NCBI RefSeq assembly: GCF_051014445.1
Contig: NC_135134.1
Span: forward strand, 2,013,672-2,077,671
Length of the DNA stretch: 64,000 bases
Source of the DNA: Colletes latitarsis
Taxonomy: Eukaryota > Arthropoda > Insecta > Hymenoptera > Colletidae
Direction: 5' to 3'
Made by a program: the position numbers and the translations under genes. A model generated the notes under the pieces. It was not told where the DNA came from, did no database searches, and worked only from the letters and a program-made list of their open reading frames with translations. Below are positions 1 to 14,107 of this stretch, piece by piece. How positions within the stretch are numbered: the stretch's first letter is position 1; every line of letters begins with the position of its first letter.

Positions 1-523
1 GTACCACACCGAAGCAGTCAATTAAACATGGTTGCGATTAATATTTTGGAGGATAACGCCGGTTATGTCTCGGTTAGGTCTGGGATTTGCCCTGATCTGG
101 CTCCTACTTTCGCATTTTTCGCATACTTGTTGGCCAGATCCTGTGCTTTTCCTGGTTTGGATCACGTAGTAATGCGGTACCACACCGAAACTGTCAATTA
201 AACCTGGTTCCGATTAATATTTTAGAGGATAACGCCGGTTATGTCTGAGTTAGTTCTGGTATTTGCCCTCATCTGGCTCGCACTTTCGCATCTATCGCAT
301 ACTTGATGGCTAGATCCTGGCCTTTATCTGGATTGGATCACGTAGTAATGCGGTACCACACCGAAACAGTCAATTAAACCTGGTTGCGATCAATATTCTA
401 GAGGATAGCGCCGGTTATGTCTCGGTTAGGTCTGGGATTTGCCCTCATCTGGCTCGCACTTTCGCATTTTTCGCATACTTGTTGGCCAGATCCTGGCCTT
501 TTTCTGGCTTGGACCACGTGGTA

Positions 524-1290
524 ATGTGGTACCACACTGAAACCGTCAATAAAAGCTGGTTCCGATTAGTATCTTAGAGGATAACGCTGGTTATGGCTGG
601 GTTAGTTCTGATATTTGCAATCATCTGGCTCGTACCTTCGCATTTTTCGCCTACTTGTTGTCAAGATCCTGGGCTTTTTCTCGTTCGGATCACGTAGTAA
701 TGCGGAACCACACCGAAACAGTCAATTAAACCTGGTTGCGATTAATATTTTAGAGGATAACGCCGGTTATGTCTCGGTTAGGTCTGGGATTTGCCCTCAT
801 CTGGCTCGTACTTTCGCATTTTTCGCATACTTGTTGCCCAGATCCTGGTCTTTTTCAGGCATGGACCAGGTAGTAATTAGGTACCACACTGAAACATTCA
901 ACTAAACCTGGTTCCGATTAATATTTTAGAGGATACCGCCGGTTATGTCTGGGTTAGTTCTGGTATTTGCCCTCATCTGGCTCGCACTTTCGCATCTATC
1001 GCATACTTGATGGCTAGATCCTGGCCTTTTTCTGGTTTAGATCACGTAGTAATGCGGTACCACACCGAAACAGTCAATTAAACCTGGTTGCGATTAATAT
1101 TTTAGAGGATAACACCGGTTATGTCTCGGTTAGGTCTGGGATTTGCCCTGATCTGGCTCCTACTTTCGCATTTTTCGCATACTTGTTGGCCAGATCCTGG
1201 CCTTTTTCTGGCTTGGATCACGTAGTAATGCGGTACAACACCGAAACAGTCAATTAAACCTGGTTGCGATTAATATTTTAGAGGATAACG
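524..1290. repeat. Block duplicated at 4,395-5,161
   Basis: The block runs from a class D unit through the rare GCGGAACCACACC junction and the GGCATGGACCAGGTAG variant into a unit with GGATAACACCGG. All these markers recur in the same order 3,871 bp downstream. The spacing is 22 monomers minus one base, explained by the 1-bp deletion near 1,731. The copies differ at a few positions, such as TCTCGTTCGG versus TCTGGTTCGG. Confidence 0.8.
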
Positions 1291-2310
1291 CCGGCTATGT
1301 CTCGGATAGGTCTGGTATTTGCCCTCATCTGTCTCGTACTTTCGCATTTTTCGCATACTTGCTGGCCAGATCCTGGCCTTTTTCAGGTCCGTATCACGTA
1401 GTAATGTGGTACCACACTGAAACCGTCAATAAAAGCTGGTTCCGATTAGTATCTTAGAGGATAACGCTGGTAATGGCTGGGTTAGTTCTGGTATTTGCAA
1501 TCATCTGGCTCGTACCTTCGCATTTTTCGCCTACTTGTTGTCAAGATCCTGGGCTTTTTCTGGTTTGGATAACGTAGTAATGCGGTACCACACCGTATCA
1601 GTCAATTAAACCTGGTTGCGATTAATATTCTGGAGGATAACGCCGGTTATGTCTCGGTTAGGTCTGGGATGTGCCCTCATCTGGCTCGTACCTTTGCATT
1701 TTTCGCCTACTTGTTGGGAAGATCCTGGGCTTCTCTGGTTCGGATCACGTAGTAATGCGGTACCACACCGAAACAGTCAATTAAACCTGGTTGCGATTAA
1801 TATTTTAGAGGATAACGCCGGTTATGACTCGGTTAGGTCTGGGATTTGCCCTCATCTTGCTCGTACTTTCGCATTTTTCGCATACTTGTTGGCCAGATCC
1901 TGGCCTTTTTCTGGCATGGACCACGTAGTAATGTGGTACCACACTGAAACAGCCAAATAAACCTGGTTGCGATTAATATTTTAGAGGATAACGCCGGTTA
2001 CGTCTCGGTTAGGTCTGGGATTTGCCCTCATGTGGCTCGTTCTTTCGCATTTTTCGCATACTTGTTGGCCAGATCCTGTCCTTTTTCTGGCTTGGACCAC
2101 GTAGTAATTAGGTACCACACTGAAACGTTCAACTAAACCTGGTTCCGATTAATATTTTAGAGGATAACGCCGGTTATGTCTGGGTTAGTTCTGGTATTTG
2201 CCCTCATCTGGCTCGCACTTTCGCATCTATCGCATACTTGATGGCTAGATCCTGGCCTTTTTCTGGGTTGGATCACGTAGTAATGCGGTACCACACCGAA
2301 ACTGTCAATT

Positions 2311-3675
2311 AAACCTGGTTGCGATTAATATTTTAGAGGATAACGCCGGTTATGTCTCGTTTAGGTCTGGGATTTGCCCTCATCTGGCTCGTACTTTCGC
2401 ATTTTTCGCATACTTGTTGGCCAGATCCTGGCCTTTTTCATGCTTGGACCACGTAGTAATTAGGTACCACACTGAAACATTCAACTAAACCTGGTACCGA
2501 TTAATATTTTAGAGGATAACGCCGGTTATGTCTGTGTTAGTTCTGGTATTTGCCCTCATCTGGCACGCACTTTCGCATCTATCGCATACTTGATGGCTAG
2601 ATCCTGGCCTTTTTCTGGTTTGGATCACGTAGTAATACGGTACCACACCGAAACAGTCAATTAAACCTGGTTGCGATTAATATTTTAGAGGATAACGCCG
2701 GTTATGTCTCGGTTAGGTCTGGGATTTGCCCTCATCTGGCTCGCACTTTCGCATTTTTCGCATACTTGTTGGCCAGATCCTGGCCTTTTTCTGGCTTGGA
2801 CCACGTAGTAATGTGGTACCACACTGAAACAGTCAAATAAACCTGGTTCCGATTAATATTTTAGAGGATAACGCCGGCTATGTCTGGGATAGGTTTGGTA
2901 TTCGCCCTCATCTGGCTCGTACTTTCGCATTTTTCGCATACTTGCTGGCCAGATCCTGGCCTTTTTCTGGTCTGTATCACGTGGCAATGTGGTACCACTC
3001 TGAAACCGTCAATAAAAGCTGGTTCCGATTAGTATCTTAGAGGATAACGCTGATTATGGCTGGGTTAGTTCTGGTATTTGCAATCATCTGGCTCGTACCT
3101 TCGCATTTTTCGCCTACTTGTTGTCAAGATCCTGGGCTTTTTCTGGTCTGGATCACGTAGTAATGCGGTACCACACCGTAACAGTCAATTAAACCTGGTT
3201 GCGATTAATATTTTGGAGGATAACGCCGGTTATGTCTCGGTTAGGTCTGGGATTTGCCCGCATCTGGCTCGTGCCTTTGCATTTTTCGCCTACTTGTTGG
3301 CAAGATCCTGGGCTTTTTCTGGTTCGGAGCACGTAGTAATGTGGTACCACACTGAAACAGTCAAATAAACCTGGTTGCGATTAATATTTTAGAGGATAAC
3401 ACCGGTTATGTCTCGGTTAGGTCAGGGATTTGCCCTCATCTGGCTCGTACTTTCGCATCTTTCGCATACTTGTTGGCCAGATCCTGTCCTTTTCCTGGTT
3501 TGGACCACGTAGTAATTAGGTACCACACTGAAACCTTCATCTAAACCTGGTTCCGATTAATATTTTAGAGGATACCGCCGGTTATGTCTGGGTTAGTTCT
3601 GGTATTTGCCCTCATCTGGCTCGCACTTTCGCATCTATCGCATACTTGATGGCTAGATCCTGGCCTTTTTCTGGT
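2311..3675. repeat. Block duplicated at 7,590-8,954
   Basis: Shared markers in order are GTCTCGTTTAGG, CATGCTTGGACC, GGTACCGATT, GTAATACGGTACC, GGTTTGGTATTCGCCC, CACGTGGCAATG and GGTTCGGAGCACG. The spacing is 5,279 bp, which is 30 monomers minus the base lost near 7,537. Part of this block is present a third time near 29.2-30.1 kb. Confidence 0.85.
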
Positions 3676-6600
3676 TTAGATCACGTAGTAATGCGGTACC
3701 ACACCGTAACAGTCAATTAAACCTGGTTGCGATTAATATTTTGGAGGATAACGCCGGTTATGTCTCGGTTAGTTCTGGTATTTGCCCTCATCTGGCTCGC
3801 ACTTTCGCATCTATCGCATACTTGATGGCTAGATCCTGGCCTTTTTCTGGTTTAGATCACGTAGTAATGCGGTACCACACCGAAACAGTCAATTAAACCT
3901 GGTTGCGATTAATATTTTAGAGGATAACACCGGTTATGTCTCGGTTAGGTCTGGGATTTGCCCTGATCTGGCTCCTACTTTCGCATCTATCGCATACTTG
4001 ATGGCTAGATCCTGGCCTTTTTCTGGTTTGGATCACGTAGTAATGCGGTACCACACCGAAACTGTCAATTAAACCTGGTTGCGATTAATATTTTAGAGGA
4101 TAACGCCGGTTATGTCTCGTTTAGGTCTGGGATTTGCCCTCATCTGGCTCGTACTTTCGCATTTTTCGCATACTTGTTGGCCAGATCCTGGCCTTTTTCA
4201 TGCTTGGACCACGTAGTAATTAGGTACCACACTGAAACATTCAACTAAACCTGGTACCGATTAATATTTTAGAGGATAACGCCGGTTATGTCTGGGTTAG
4301 TTCTGGTATTTGCCCTCATCTGGCACGCACTTTCGCATCTATCGCATACTTGATGGCTAGATCCTGGCCTTTTTCTGGTTTGGATCACGTAGTAATGTGG
4401 TACCACACTGAAACCGTCAATAAAAGCTGGTTCCGATTAGTATCTTAGACGATAACGCTGGTTATGGCTGGGTTAGTTCTGATATTTGCAATCATCTGGC
4501 TCGTACCTTCGCATTTTTCGCCTACTTGTTGTCAAGATCCTGGGCTTTTTCTGGTTCGGATCACGTAGTAATGCGGAACCACACCGAAACAGTCAATTAA
4601 ACCTGGTTGCGATTAATATTTTAGAGGATAACGCCGGTTATGTCTCGGTTAGGTCTGGGATTTGCCCTCATCTGGCTCGTACTTTCGCATTTTTCGCATA
4701 CTTGTTGCCCAGATCCTGGTCTTTTTCAGGCATGGACCAGGTAGTAATTAGGTACCACACTGAAACATTCAACTAAACCTGGTTCCGATTAATATTTTAG
4801 AGGATACCGCCGGTTATGTCTGGGTTAGTTCTGGTATTTGCCCTCATCTGGCTCGCACTTTCGCATCTATCGCATACTTGATGGCTAGATCCTGGCCTTT
4901 TTCTGGTTTAGATCACGTAGTAATGCGGTACCACACCAAAACAGTCAATTAAACCTGGTTGCGATTAATATTTTAGAGGATAACACCGGTTATGTCTCGG
5001 TTAGGTCTGGGATTTGCCCTGATCTGGCTCCTACTTTCGCATTTTTCGCATACTTGTTGGCCAGATCCTGGCCTTTTTCTGGCTTGGATGACGTAGTAAT
5101 GCGGTACCACACCGAAACAGTCAATTAAACCTGGTTGCGATTAATATTTTAGAGGATAACGCCGGTTATGTCTCGGTTATGTCTGGGATTTGCCCTGATC
5201 TGGCTCCTACTTTCGCTTTTTTCGCATACTTGTTGGCCAGATCCTGGGCTTTTCCTGGTTTGGATCACGTAGTAATGCGGCACCACACCGAAACAGTCAA
5301 TTAAACCTGGTTGCGATTAATATTTTAGAGGATAACGCCGGTTATGTCTCGGTTAGGTCTGGGATTTGCCCTCATCTGGCTCGCACTTTCGCATTTTTCG
5401 AATACTTGTTGGCCAGATCCTGGCCTTTTTCTGGCTTGGACCACGTAGTAATGTGGTACCACACTGAAACAGTCAAATAAACCTGGTTCCGATTAATATT
5501 TTGGAGGATAACGCCGGCTATGTCTGGGATAGGTTTGGTATTCGCCCTCATCTGGCTCGTACTTTCGCATTTTTCGCATACTTGCTGGCCAGATCCTGGC
5601 CTTTTTCTGGTCTGTATCACGTGGCAATGTGGTACCACTCTGAAACCGTCAATAAAAGCTGGTTCCGATTAGTATCTTAGAGGATAACGCTGGTTATGGC
5701 TGGGTTAGTTCTGGTATTTGCAATCATCTGGCTCGTACCTTCGCATTTTTCGCCTACTTGTTGTCAAGATCCTGGGCTTTTTCTGGGTTGGATCACGTAG
5801 TAATGCGGTACCACACCGAAACTGTCAATTAAACCTGGTTGCGATTAATATTTTAGAGGATAACGCCGGTTATGTCTCGGTTAGGTCTGGGATTTGCCCT
5901 GATCTGGCTCCTACTTTCGCATTTTTCGCATACTTGTTGGCCAGATCCTGGCCTTTTTCTGGCTTGGATCACGTAGTAATGCGGTACCACACCGAAACAG
6001 TCAATTAAACCTGGTTGCGATTAATATTTTAGAGGATAACGCCGGCTATGTCTCGGATAGGTCTGGGATTTGCCCTCATCTGGCTCGCACTTTCGCATTT
6101 TTCGCATACTTGTTGGCCAGATCCTGGCCTTTTTCTGGCTTGGACCACGTAGTAATGTGGTACCACACTGAAACAGTCAAATAAACCTGGTTCCGATTAA
6201 TATTTTAGAGGATAACGCCGGCTATGTCTGGGATAGGTTTGGTATTTGCCCTGATCTGGCTCCTACTTTCGCATCTTTCGCATACTTGTTGGCCAGATCC
6301 TGTCCATTTCCTGGCTTGGACCACGTAGTAATTAGGTACCACACTGACACCGTCAATAAAAGCTGGTTCCGATTAGTATCTTAGAGGATACCGCCGGTCA
6401 TGTCTCGGTTAGGTCTGGGATTTGCCCTCATCTGGCTCGCACTTTCGCATTTTTCGCATACTTGATGGCTAGATCCTGGCCTTTTTCTAGGTTGGATGTC
6501 GTAGTAATGCGGTACCACACCGAAACAGTCAATTAAACCTGGTTGCGATTAATATTTTACAGGATAACGCCGGTTATGTCTCGGTTAGGTCTGGGATTTG

Positions 6601-7039
6601 CCCTCATCTGGGTCGTACCTTTGCATTTTTCGCCTACTTGTTGGCAAGATCCTGGGATTTTTCTGGTTCGGATCACGTAGTAATGCGGTACCACACCGAA
6701 ACAGTCAATTAAACCTGGTTGCGATTAATATTTTAGAGGATAACGCCGGTTATGTCTCGGTTAGGTCTGGGATTTGCCCTCATCTGGCTCGCACTTTCGC
6801 ATTTTTCGCATACTTGCTGGCCAGATCCTGGCCTTTTTCTGGTCTGTATCACGTAGTAATGTGGCACCACACGGAAACCGTTAATAAAAGCTGGTTCCGA
6901 TTAGTATCTTAGAGGATAACGCTGGTTATGGCTGGGTTAGTTCTGGTATTTGCAATCATCCGGCTCGTACCTTCGCTATTTTCGCCTACTTGTTGTCAAG
7001 ATCCTGGGCTTTTTCAGGTTTGGATAACGTAGCAATGCG

Positions 7040-7918
7040 GTACCACACCGTAACAGTCAATTAAACCTGGTTGCGATTAATATTCTGGAGGATAACGCCG
7101 GCTATGTCTCGGATAGGTCTGGTATTTGCCCTCATCTGTCTCGTACTTTCTCATTTTTCGCATACTTGCTGGCCAGATCCTGGCCTTTTTCAGGTCTGTA
7201 TCACGTAGTAATGTGGTACCACACTGAAACCGTCAATCAAAGCTGGTTCCGATTAGTATCTTAGAGGATAACGCTGGTTATGGCTGGGTTAGTTCTGGTA
7301 TTTGCAATCATCTGGCTCGTACCTTCGCATTTTTCGCCTACTTGTTGTCAAGATCCTGGGCTTTTTCTGGTTTGGATAACGTAGTAATGCGGTACCACAC
7401 CGTAACAGTCAATTAAACCTGGTTGCGATTAATATTCTGGAGGATAACGCCGGTTATGTCTCGGTTAGGTCTGGGATGTGCCCTCATCTGGCTCGTACCT
7501 TTGCATTTTTCGCCTACTTGTTGGCAAGATCCTGGGCTTCTCTGGTTCGGATCACGTAGTAATGCGGTACCACACCGAAACAGTCCATTAAACCTGGTTG
7601 CGATTAATATTTTAGAGGATAACGCCGGTTATGTCTCGTTTAGGTCTGGGATTTGCCCTCATCTGGCTCGTACTTTCGCATTTTTCGCATACTTGTTGGC
7701 CAGATCCTGGCCTTTTTCATGCTTGGACCACGTAGTAATTAGGTACCACACTGAAACATTCAACTAAACCTGGTACCGATTAATATTTTAGAGGATAACG
7801 CCGGTTATGTCTGGGTTAGTTCTGGTATTTGCCCTCATCTGGCACGCACTTTCGCATCTGTCGCATACTTGATGGCTAGATCCTGGCCTTTTTCTGGTTT
7901 GGATCAGGTAGTAATACG
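7040..7918. repeat. F-D-C-A-B pentamer cassette
   Basis: Unit boundaries are F 7,040-7,215, D 7,216-7,391, C 7,392-7,566 (one base short), A 7,567-7,742 and B 7,743-7,918. Each unit carries the class-defining variants in the stated order. The same order occurs at 9,503-10,381, 17,949-18,828 and twice in tandem at 25,857-27,613. Confidence 0.8.
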
Positions 7919-7924
7919 GTACCA

Positions 7925-9385
7925 CACCGAAACAGTCAATTAAACCTGGTTGCGATTAATATTTTAGAGGATAACGCCGGTTATGTCTCGGTTAGGTCTG
8001 GGATTTGCCCTCATCTGGCTCGCACTTTCGCATTTTTCGCATACTTGTTGGCCAGATCCTGGCCTTTTTCTGGCTTGGACCACGTAGTAATGTGGTACCA
8101 CACTGAAACAGTCAAATAAACCTGGTTCCGATTAATATTTTAGAGGATAACGCCGGCTATGTCTGGGATAGGTTTGGTATTCGCCCTCATCTGGCTCGTA
8201 CTTTCGCATTTTTCGCATACTTGCTGGCCAGATCCTGGCCTTTTTCTGGTCTGTATCACGTGGCAATGTGGTACCACTCTGAAACCGTCAATAAAAGCTG
8301 GTTCCGATTAGTATCTTAGAGAATAACGCTGGTTATGGCTGGGTTAGTTCTGGTATTTGCAATCATCTGGCTCGTACCTTCGCATTTTTCGCCTACTTGT
8401 TGTCAAGATCCTGGGCTTTTTCTGGTCTGGATCACGTAGTAATGCGGTACCACACCGTAACAGTCAATTAAACCTGGTTGCGATTAATATTTTGGAGGAT
8501 AACGCCGGTTATGTCTCGGTTAGGTCTGGGATTTGCCCGCAGCTGGCTCGTGCCTTTGCATTTTTCGCCTACTTGTTGGCAAGATCCTGGGCTTTTTCTG
8601 GTTCGGAGCACGTAGTAATGTGGTACCACACTGAAACAGTCAAATAAACCTGGTTGCGATTAATATTTTAGAGGATAACGCCGGTTATGTCTCGGTTAGG
8701 TCTGGGATTTGCCCTCATCTGGCTCGTACTTTCGCATCTTTCGCATACTTGTTGGCCAGATCCTGTCCTTTTCCTGGCTTGGACCACGTAGTAATTAGGT
8801 ACCACACTGAAACGTTCAACTAAACCTGGTTCCGATTAATATTTTAGAGGATAATGCCGGTTATGTCTGGGTTAGTTCTGGTATTTGCCCTCATCTGGCT
8901 CGCACTTTCGCATCTATCGCATACTTGATGGCTAGATCCTGGCCTTTTTCTGGCTTGGACCACGTAGTAATGTGGTACCACACTGAAACAGTCAAATAAA
9001 CCTGGTTGCGATTAATATTTTAGAGGATAACGCCGGTTATGTCTCAGTTAGGTCTGGGATTTGCCCTCATCTGGCTCGTACCTTTGCATTTTTCGCCTAC
9101 TTGTTGGCAAGATCCTGGGCTTTTTCTGGTTCGGATCACGTAGTAATGCGGTACCACACCGAAACAGTCAATTAAACCTGGTTGCGATTAATATTTTAGA
9201 GGATAACGCCGGTTATGTCTCGGTTAGGTCTGGGATTTGCCCTCATCTGGCTCGCACTTTCGCATCTATCGCATACTTGATGGCTAGTTCCTGGCCTTTT
9301 TCTGGTTTGGATGACGTAGTAATGCGGTACCACACCGAAACAGTCAATTAAACCTGGTTGCGATTAATATTTTAGAGGATAACGC
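7925..9385. repeat. Block duplicated 21.3 kb away at 29,203-30,663
   Basis: About 1.46 kb is shared, including GGTTTGGTATTCGCCC, GGTTCGGAGCACG, ATCCTGTCCTTTTCC and the rare GGCTAGTTCCTGG at about 9,281 and 30,559. The spacing of 21,278 bp equals 121 monomers minus 18 bases, and the indels located between the copies total exactly 18. The copies differ by scattered substitutions, for example CCCTCATCTGG versus CCCAAATCTGG. Confidence 0.85.
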
Positions 9386-9502
9386 CGGTTATGTCTCGGT
9401 TAGGTCTGGGATTTGCCCTGATCTGGCTCCTACTTTCGCATTTTTCGCATACTTGTTGGCCAGATCCTGGGCTTTTCCTGGTTTGGATCACGTAGTAATG
9501 CG

Positions 9503-10381
9503 GCACCACACCGAAACAGTCAATTAAACCTGGTTGCGATTAATATTTTAGAGGATAACGCCGGTTATGTCTCGGTTAGGTCTGGGATTTGCCCTCATCT
9601 GGCTCGCACTTTCGCATTTTTCGCATACTTGCTGGCCAGATCCTGGCCTTTTTCAGGTCTGTATCACGTAGTAATGTGGTACCACACTGAAACCGTCAAT
9701 AAAAGCTGGTTCCGATTAGTATCTTAGAGGATAACGCTGGTTATGGCTGGGTTAGTTCTGGTATTTGCAATCATCTGGCTCGTACCGTCGCATTTTTCGC
9801 TTACTTGTTGTCAAGATCCTGGGCTTTTTCTGGTTTGGATAACGTAGTAATGCGGTACCACACCGTAACATTCAATTAAACCTGGTTGCGATTAATATTC
9901 TGGAGGATAACGCCGGTTATGTCTCGGTTAGGTCTGGGATGTGCCCTCATCTGGCTCGTACCTTTGCATTTTTCGCCTACTTGTTGGCAAGATCCTGGGC
10001 TTCTCTGGTTCGTATCACGTAGTAATGCGGTACCACACCGAAACAGTCAATCAAACCTGGTTGCGATTAATATTTTACAGGATAACGCCGGTTATGTCTC
10101 GGTTAGGTCTGGGATTTGCCCTCATCTTGCTCGTACTTTTGCATTTTTCGCATACTTGTTGGCCAGGTCCTGGCCTTTTTCTGGCTTGGACCACGTGGTA
10201 ATTTGGTACCACACTGAAACATTCGACTAAACCTGGTTCCGATTAATATTTTAGAGGATAGCGCCGGTTATGTCTGAGTTAGTTCTGGTATTTGCCCTCA
10301 TCTGGCTCGCACTTTCGCATCTATCGCATACTTGATGGCTAGATCCTGGCCTTTTTCTGGATTGGATCACGTAGTAATGCG
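9503..10381. repeat. F-D-C-A-B pentamer cassette
   Basis: F spans 9,503-9,678, D 9,679-9,854, C 9,855-10,029 with the 1-bp deletion GGGCTTCTCTGG, A 10,030-10,205 and B 10,206-10,381. The A unit departs from consensus with GTCAATCAAACC and ATTTTACAGG. Two further B-like units follow to about 10.7 kb, then an A unit and a D unit. Confidence 0.78.
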
Positions 10382-11819
10382 GTACCACACCGAAACAGTC
10401 AATTAAACCTGGTTGCGATTAATATTTTAGAGGATAGCGCCGGTTACGTCTCGGTTAGGTCTGGGATGTGCCCTCATCTGGCTCGCACTTTCGCATCTAT
10501 CGCATACTTGATGGCTAGATCCTGGCCTTTTTCTGGATTGGATAACGTAGTAATGCGGTACCACACCGTAACAGTCAATTAAACCTGGTTGCGATTAATA
10601 TTCTGGAGGACAACGCCGGTTATGTCTCGGTTAGGTCTGGGATGTGCCCTCATCTGGCTCGCACTTTCGCATCTATCGCATACTTGATGGCTAGATCCTG
10701 GCCTTTTTCTGGATTGGATCACGTAGTAATGCGGTACCACACCGAAACAGTCAATCAAACCTGGTTGCGATTAATATTTTACAGGATAACGCCGGTTATG
10801 TCTCGGTTAGGTCTGGGATTTGCCCTCATCTTGCTCGCACTTTCGCATTTTTCGCATACTTGTTGGCCAGATCCTGGCCTTTTTCTGGCTTGGACCACGT
10901 AGTAATGTGGTACCACACTGAAACCGTCAATAAAAGCTGGTTCCGATTAGTATCTTAGAGGATAACGCTGGTTATGGCTGGGTTAGTTCTGGTATTTGCA
11001 ATCATCTGGCTCGTACCTTCGCATTTTTCGCCTACTTGTTGTCAAGATCCTGCGCTATTTCTGGTTCGGATCACGTAGTAATGCGGTACCACACCGAAAC
11101 AGTCAATTAAATCTGGTTGCGATTAATATTTTAGAGGATAACGCCGGTCACGTCTCGGTTAGGTCTGGGATTTGCCCCCATGTGGCCCGTACTTTCGCAT
11201 TTTTCGCATACTTGTTGCCCAGATCCTGTCCTTTTTCTGGCTTGGACCACGTAGTAATTAGGTACCACACTGAAACGTTCAACTAAACCTGGTTCCGATT
11301 AATATTTTAGAGGATAACGCCGGTTATGTCTGGGTTAGGTCTGGGATTTGCCCTCATGTGGCTCGTACTTTCGCATTTTTCGCATACTTGTTGGCAAGAT
11401 CCTGGGCTTTTTCTGGTTCGGAGCACGTAGTAATGTGGTACCACACTGAAACAGTCAAATAAACCTGGTTGCGATTAATATTTTAGAGGATAACGCCGGT
11501 TATGTCTCGGTTAGGTCTGGGATTTGACGTCATCTGGCTCGTACTTTCGCATCTTTCGCATACTTGTTGGCCAGATCCTGTCCTTTTCCTGGCTTGGACC
11601 ACGTAGTAATTAGGTACCACACTGAAACGTTCAACTAAACCTGGTTCCGATTAATATTTTAGAGGATAACGCCGGTTATGTCTGGGTTAGTTCTGGTATT
11701 TGCCTCATCTGGCTCGCACTTTCGCATCTATCGCATACTTGATGGCTAGATCCTGGCCTTTTTCTGGCTTGGACCACGTAGTAATGTGGTACCACACTGA
11801 AACAGTCAAATAAACCTGG

Positions 11820-13937
11820 TTGCGATTAATATTTTAGAGGATAACGCCGGTTATGTCTCGGTTAGGTCTGGGATTTGCCCTCATCTGGCTCGTACTTTCG
11901 CATTTTTCGCATACTTGTTAGCCAGATCCTGGCCTTTTTCTGGCTTGGACCACGTAGTAATTAGGTACCACACTGAAACATACAACTATACCTGGTTCCG
12001 ATTAATATTTTAGAGGATAACGCCGGTTATGTCTCGCTTAGTTCTGGTATTTGCCCACATCTGGCTCGCACTTTCGCATCTATCGCATACTTGATGGCTA
12101 GACCCTGGGCTTTTCCTGGTTTGGATCACGTGGTAATGCGGCACCACACCGAAACACACAATTAAACCTGGTTGCGATTAATATTTTAGAGGATAACGCC
12201 GGTTATGTCTCGGTTAGGTCTGGGATTTGCCCTCATCTGGCTCGCACTTTCGCATTTTTCGCATACTTGTTGGCCAGATCCTGGCCTTTTTCTGGCTTGG
12301 ACCACGTAGTAATGTGGTACCACACTGAAACAGTCAAATAAACCTGGTTCCGACTAATATTTTAGAGGATAACGCCGGCTATGTCTGGGATAGGTTTGGT
12401 ATTCGCCCTCATCTGGCTCGTACTTTCGCATTTTTTGCATACTTGCTGGCCAGATCCTGGCCTTTTTCTGGTCTGTATCACGTAGCAATGTGGTACCACT
12501 CTGAAACCGTCAATAAAAGCTGGTTCCGATTAGTATCTTAGAGGATAACGCTGGTTATGGCTGGGTTAGTTCTGGTATTTGCAATCATCTGGCTCGTACC
12601 TTCGCATTTTTCGCCTACTTGTTGTCAAGATCCTGGCCTTTTTCTGGTTTAGATCACGTAGTAATGCGGTACCACACCGAAACAGTCAATTAAACCTGGT
12701 TGCGATTAATATTTTGGGGGATAACGCCGGTTATGTCTCGGTTAGGTCTGGGATTTGCCCTCATTTGGCTCGTACCTTTGCATTTTTCGCCTACTTGTTG
12801 GCAAGATCCTGGGCTTTTTCTGGTTCGGATTACGTAGTAATGCGGTACCACACCGAAGCAGTCAATTAAACCTGGTTGCGATTAATATTTTAGAGGATAA
12901 CGCCGGTTATGTCTCGGTTAGGTCTGGGATTTGCCCTGATCTGGCTCGTACTTTCGCATTTTTCGCATACTTGTTGGCCATATCCTGGGCTTTTCCTGGT
13001 TTGAATCTCGTAGTAATGCGGTACCACACCGAAACTGTCAATTAAACCTGGTTCCGATTAATATTTTAGAGGATAACGCCGGTTATGTCTGAGTTAGTTC
13101 TGGTATTTGCCCTCATCTGGCTCGCACTTTCGCATCTATCGCATACTTGATGGCTAGATCCTGGCCTTTTTCTGGATTGGATCACGTAGTAATGCGGTAC
13201 CACACCGAAACAGTCAATTAAACCTGGTTGCGATTAATATTTTAGAGGATAGCGCCGGTTATGTCTCGGTTAGGTCTGGAATTTGCCCTCATCTGGCTCG
13301 CACTTTCGCATCTATCGCATACTTGATGGCTAGATCCTGGCCTTTTTCAGGCTTGGACCACGTAGTAATGTGATACCACACTGAAACAGTCAAATAAACC
13401 TGGTTCCGACTAATATTTTAGAGGATAACGCCGGCTATGTCTGGGATAGGTTTGGTATTCGCCCTCATCTGGCTCGTACTTTCGCATTTTTTGCATACTT
13501 GCTGGCCAGATCCTGGCCTTTTTCTGGTCTGTATCACGTAGCAATGTGGTACCACTCTGAAACCGTTAATAAAAGCTGGTTCCGATTAGTATCTTAGAGG
13601 ACAACGCTGGTTATGGCTGGGTTAGTTCTGGTATTTGCAATCATCTGGCTCGTACCTTCGCATTTTTCGCCTACTTGTTGCCCAGATCCTGGCCTTTTTC
13701 AGGCTTGGACCACGTAGTAATTAGGTACCACACTGAAACATTCAACTAAACCTGGTTCCGATTAATATTTTAGAGGATACCGCCGGTTATGTCTGGGTTA
13801 GTTCTGGTATTTGCCCTCATCTGGCTCGCACTTTCGCATCCATCGCATACTTGATGGCTAGATCCTGGCCTTTTTCTGGTTTGGATCACGTTGTAATGCG
13901 GTACCACACCGAAACAGTCAATTAAACCTGGTTGCGA
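11820..13937. repeat. Twelve-monomer block, copy 1 (copy 2 at 14,108-16,225)
   Basis: Shared rare markers keep their order at a constant 2,288-bp spacing, which is 13 monomers. They include CTTGTTAGCCAG, ACGTGGTAATGCGGCACC, TTTTTTGCATAC, GGTTCGGATTACG, GGCCATATCCTGGG, TTGAATCTCGTAG, AATGTGATACC and ATCACGTTGTAATG. The match ends at about 13,937, where copy 1 continues ATTCTGGAGG and copy 2 continues ATTTTAGAGG. One monomer that is not shared separates the copies. Confidence 0.9.
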
Positions 13938-14107
13938 TTAATATTCTGGAGGATAACGCCGGTTATGTCTCGGTTAGGTCTGAGATTTGTCCTCATCTGG
14001 CTCGTACCTTTGCATTTTTCGCCTACTTGTTGGCAAGATCCTGGGCTTTTTCTGGTTCGGATCACGTAGTAATGCGGTACCACACCGAAACAGTCAATTA
14101 AACCTGG

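Larger units (their letters stand above)
1..11810. repeat. Left mosaic region of the array
   Basis: Classes A, B, C, D, E and F are mixed here, with short blocks shared at several spacings. 524-1,290 matches 4,395-5,161 at 3,871 bp (22 monomers minus one base). 2,311-3,675 matches 7,590-8,954 at 5,279 bp (30 monomers minus one base). A monomer pair with CATGCTTGGACC and GGTACCGATT occurs near 2,340, 4,100 and 7,620. Single-base deletions giving GGGCTTCTCTGG lie near 1,731, 7,537 and 10,002. No gene or insertion is seen. Confidence 0.85.

Noticed and set aside
5372..5638. Open frames of 88-94 codons on the minus strand (also near 30.8 and 56.1 kb)
   Set aside because: They are reverse-strand readings of the same monomers, found only where a variant removes a stop codon. 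There is no independent sequence or gene context.
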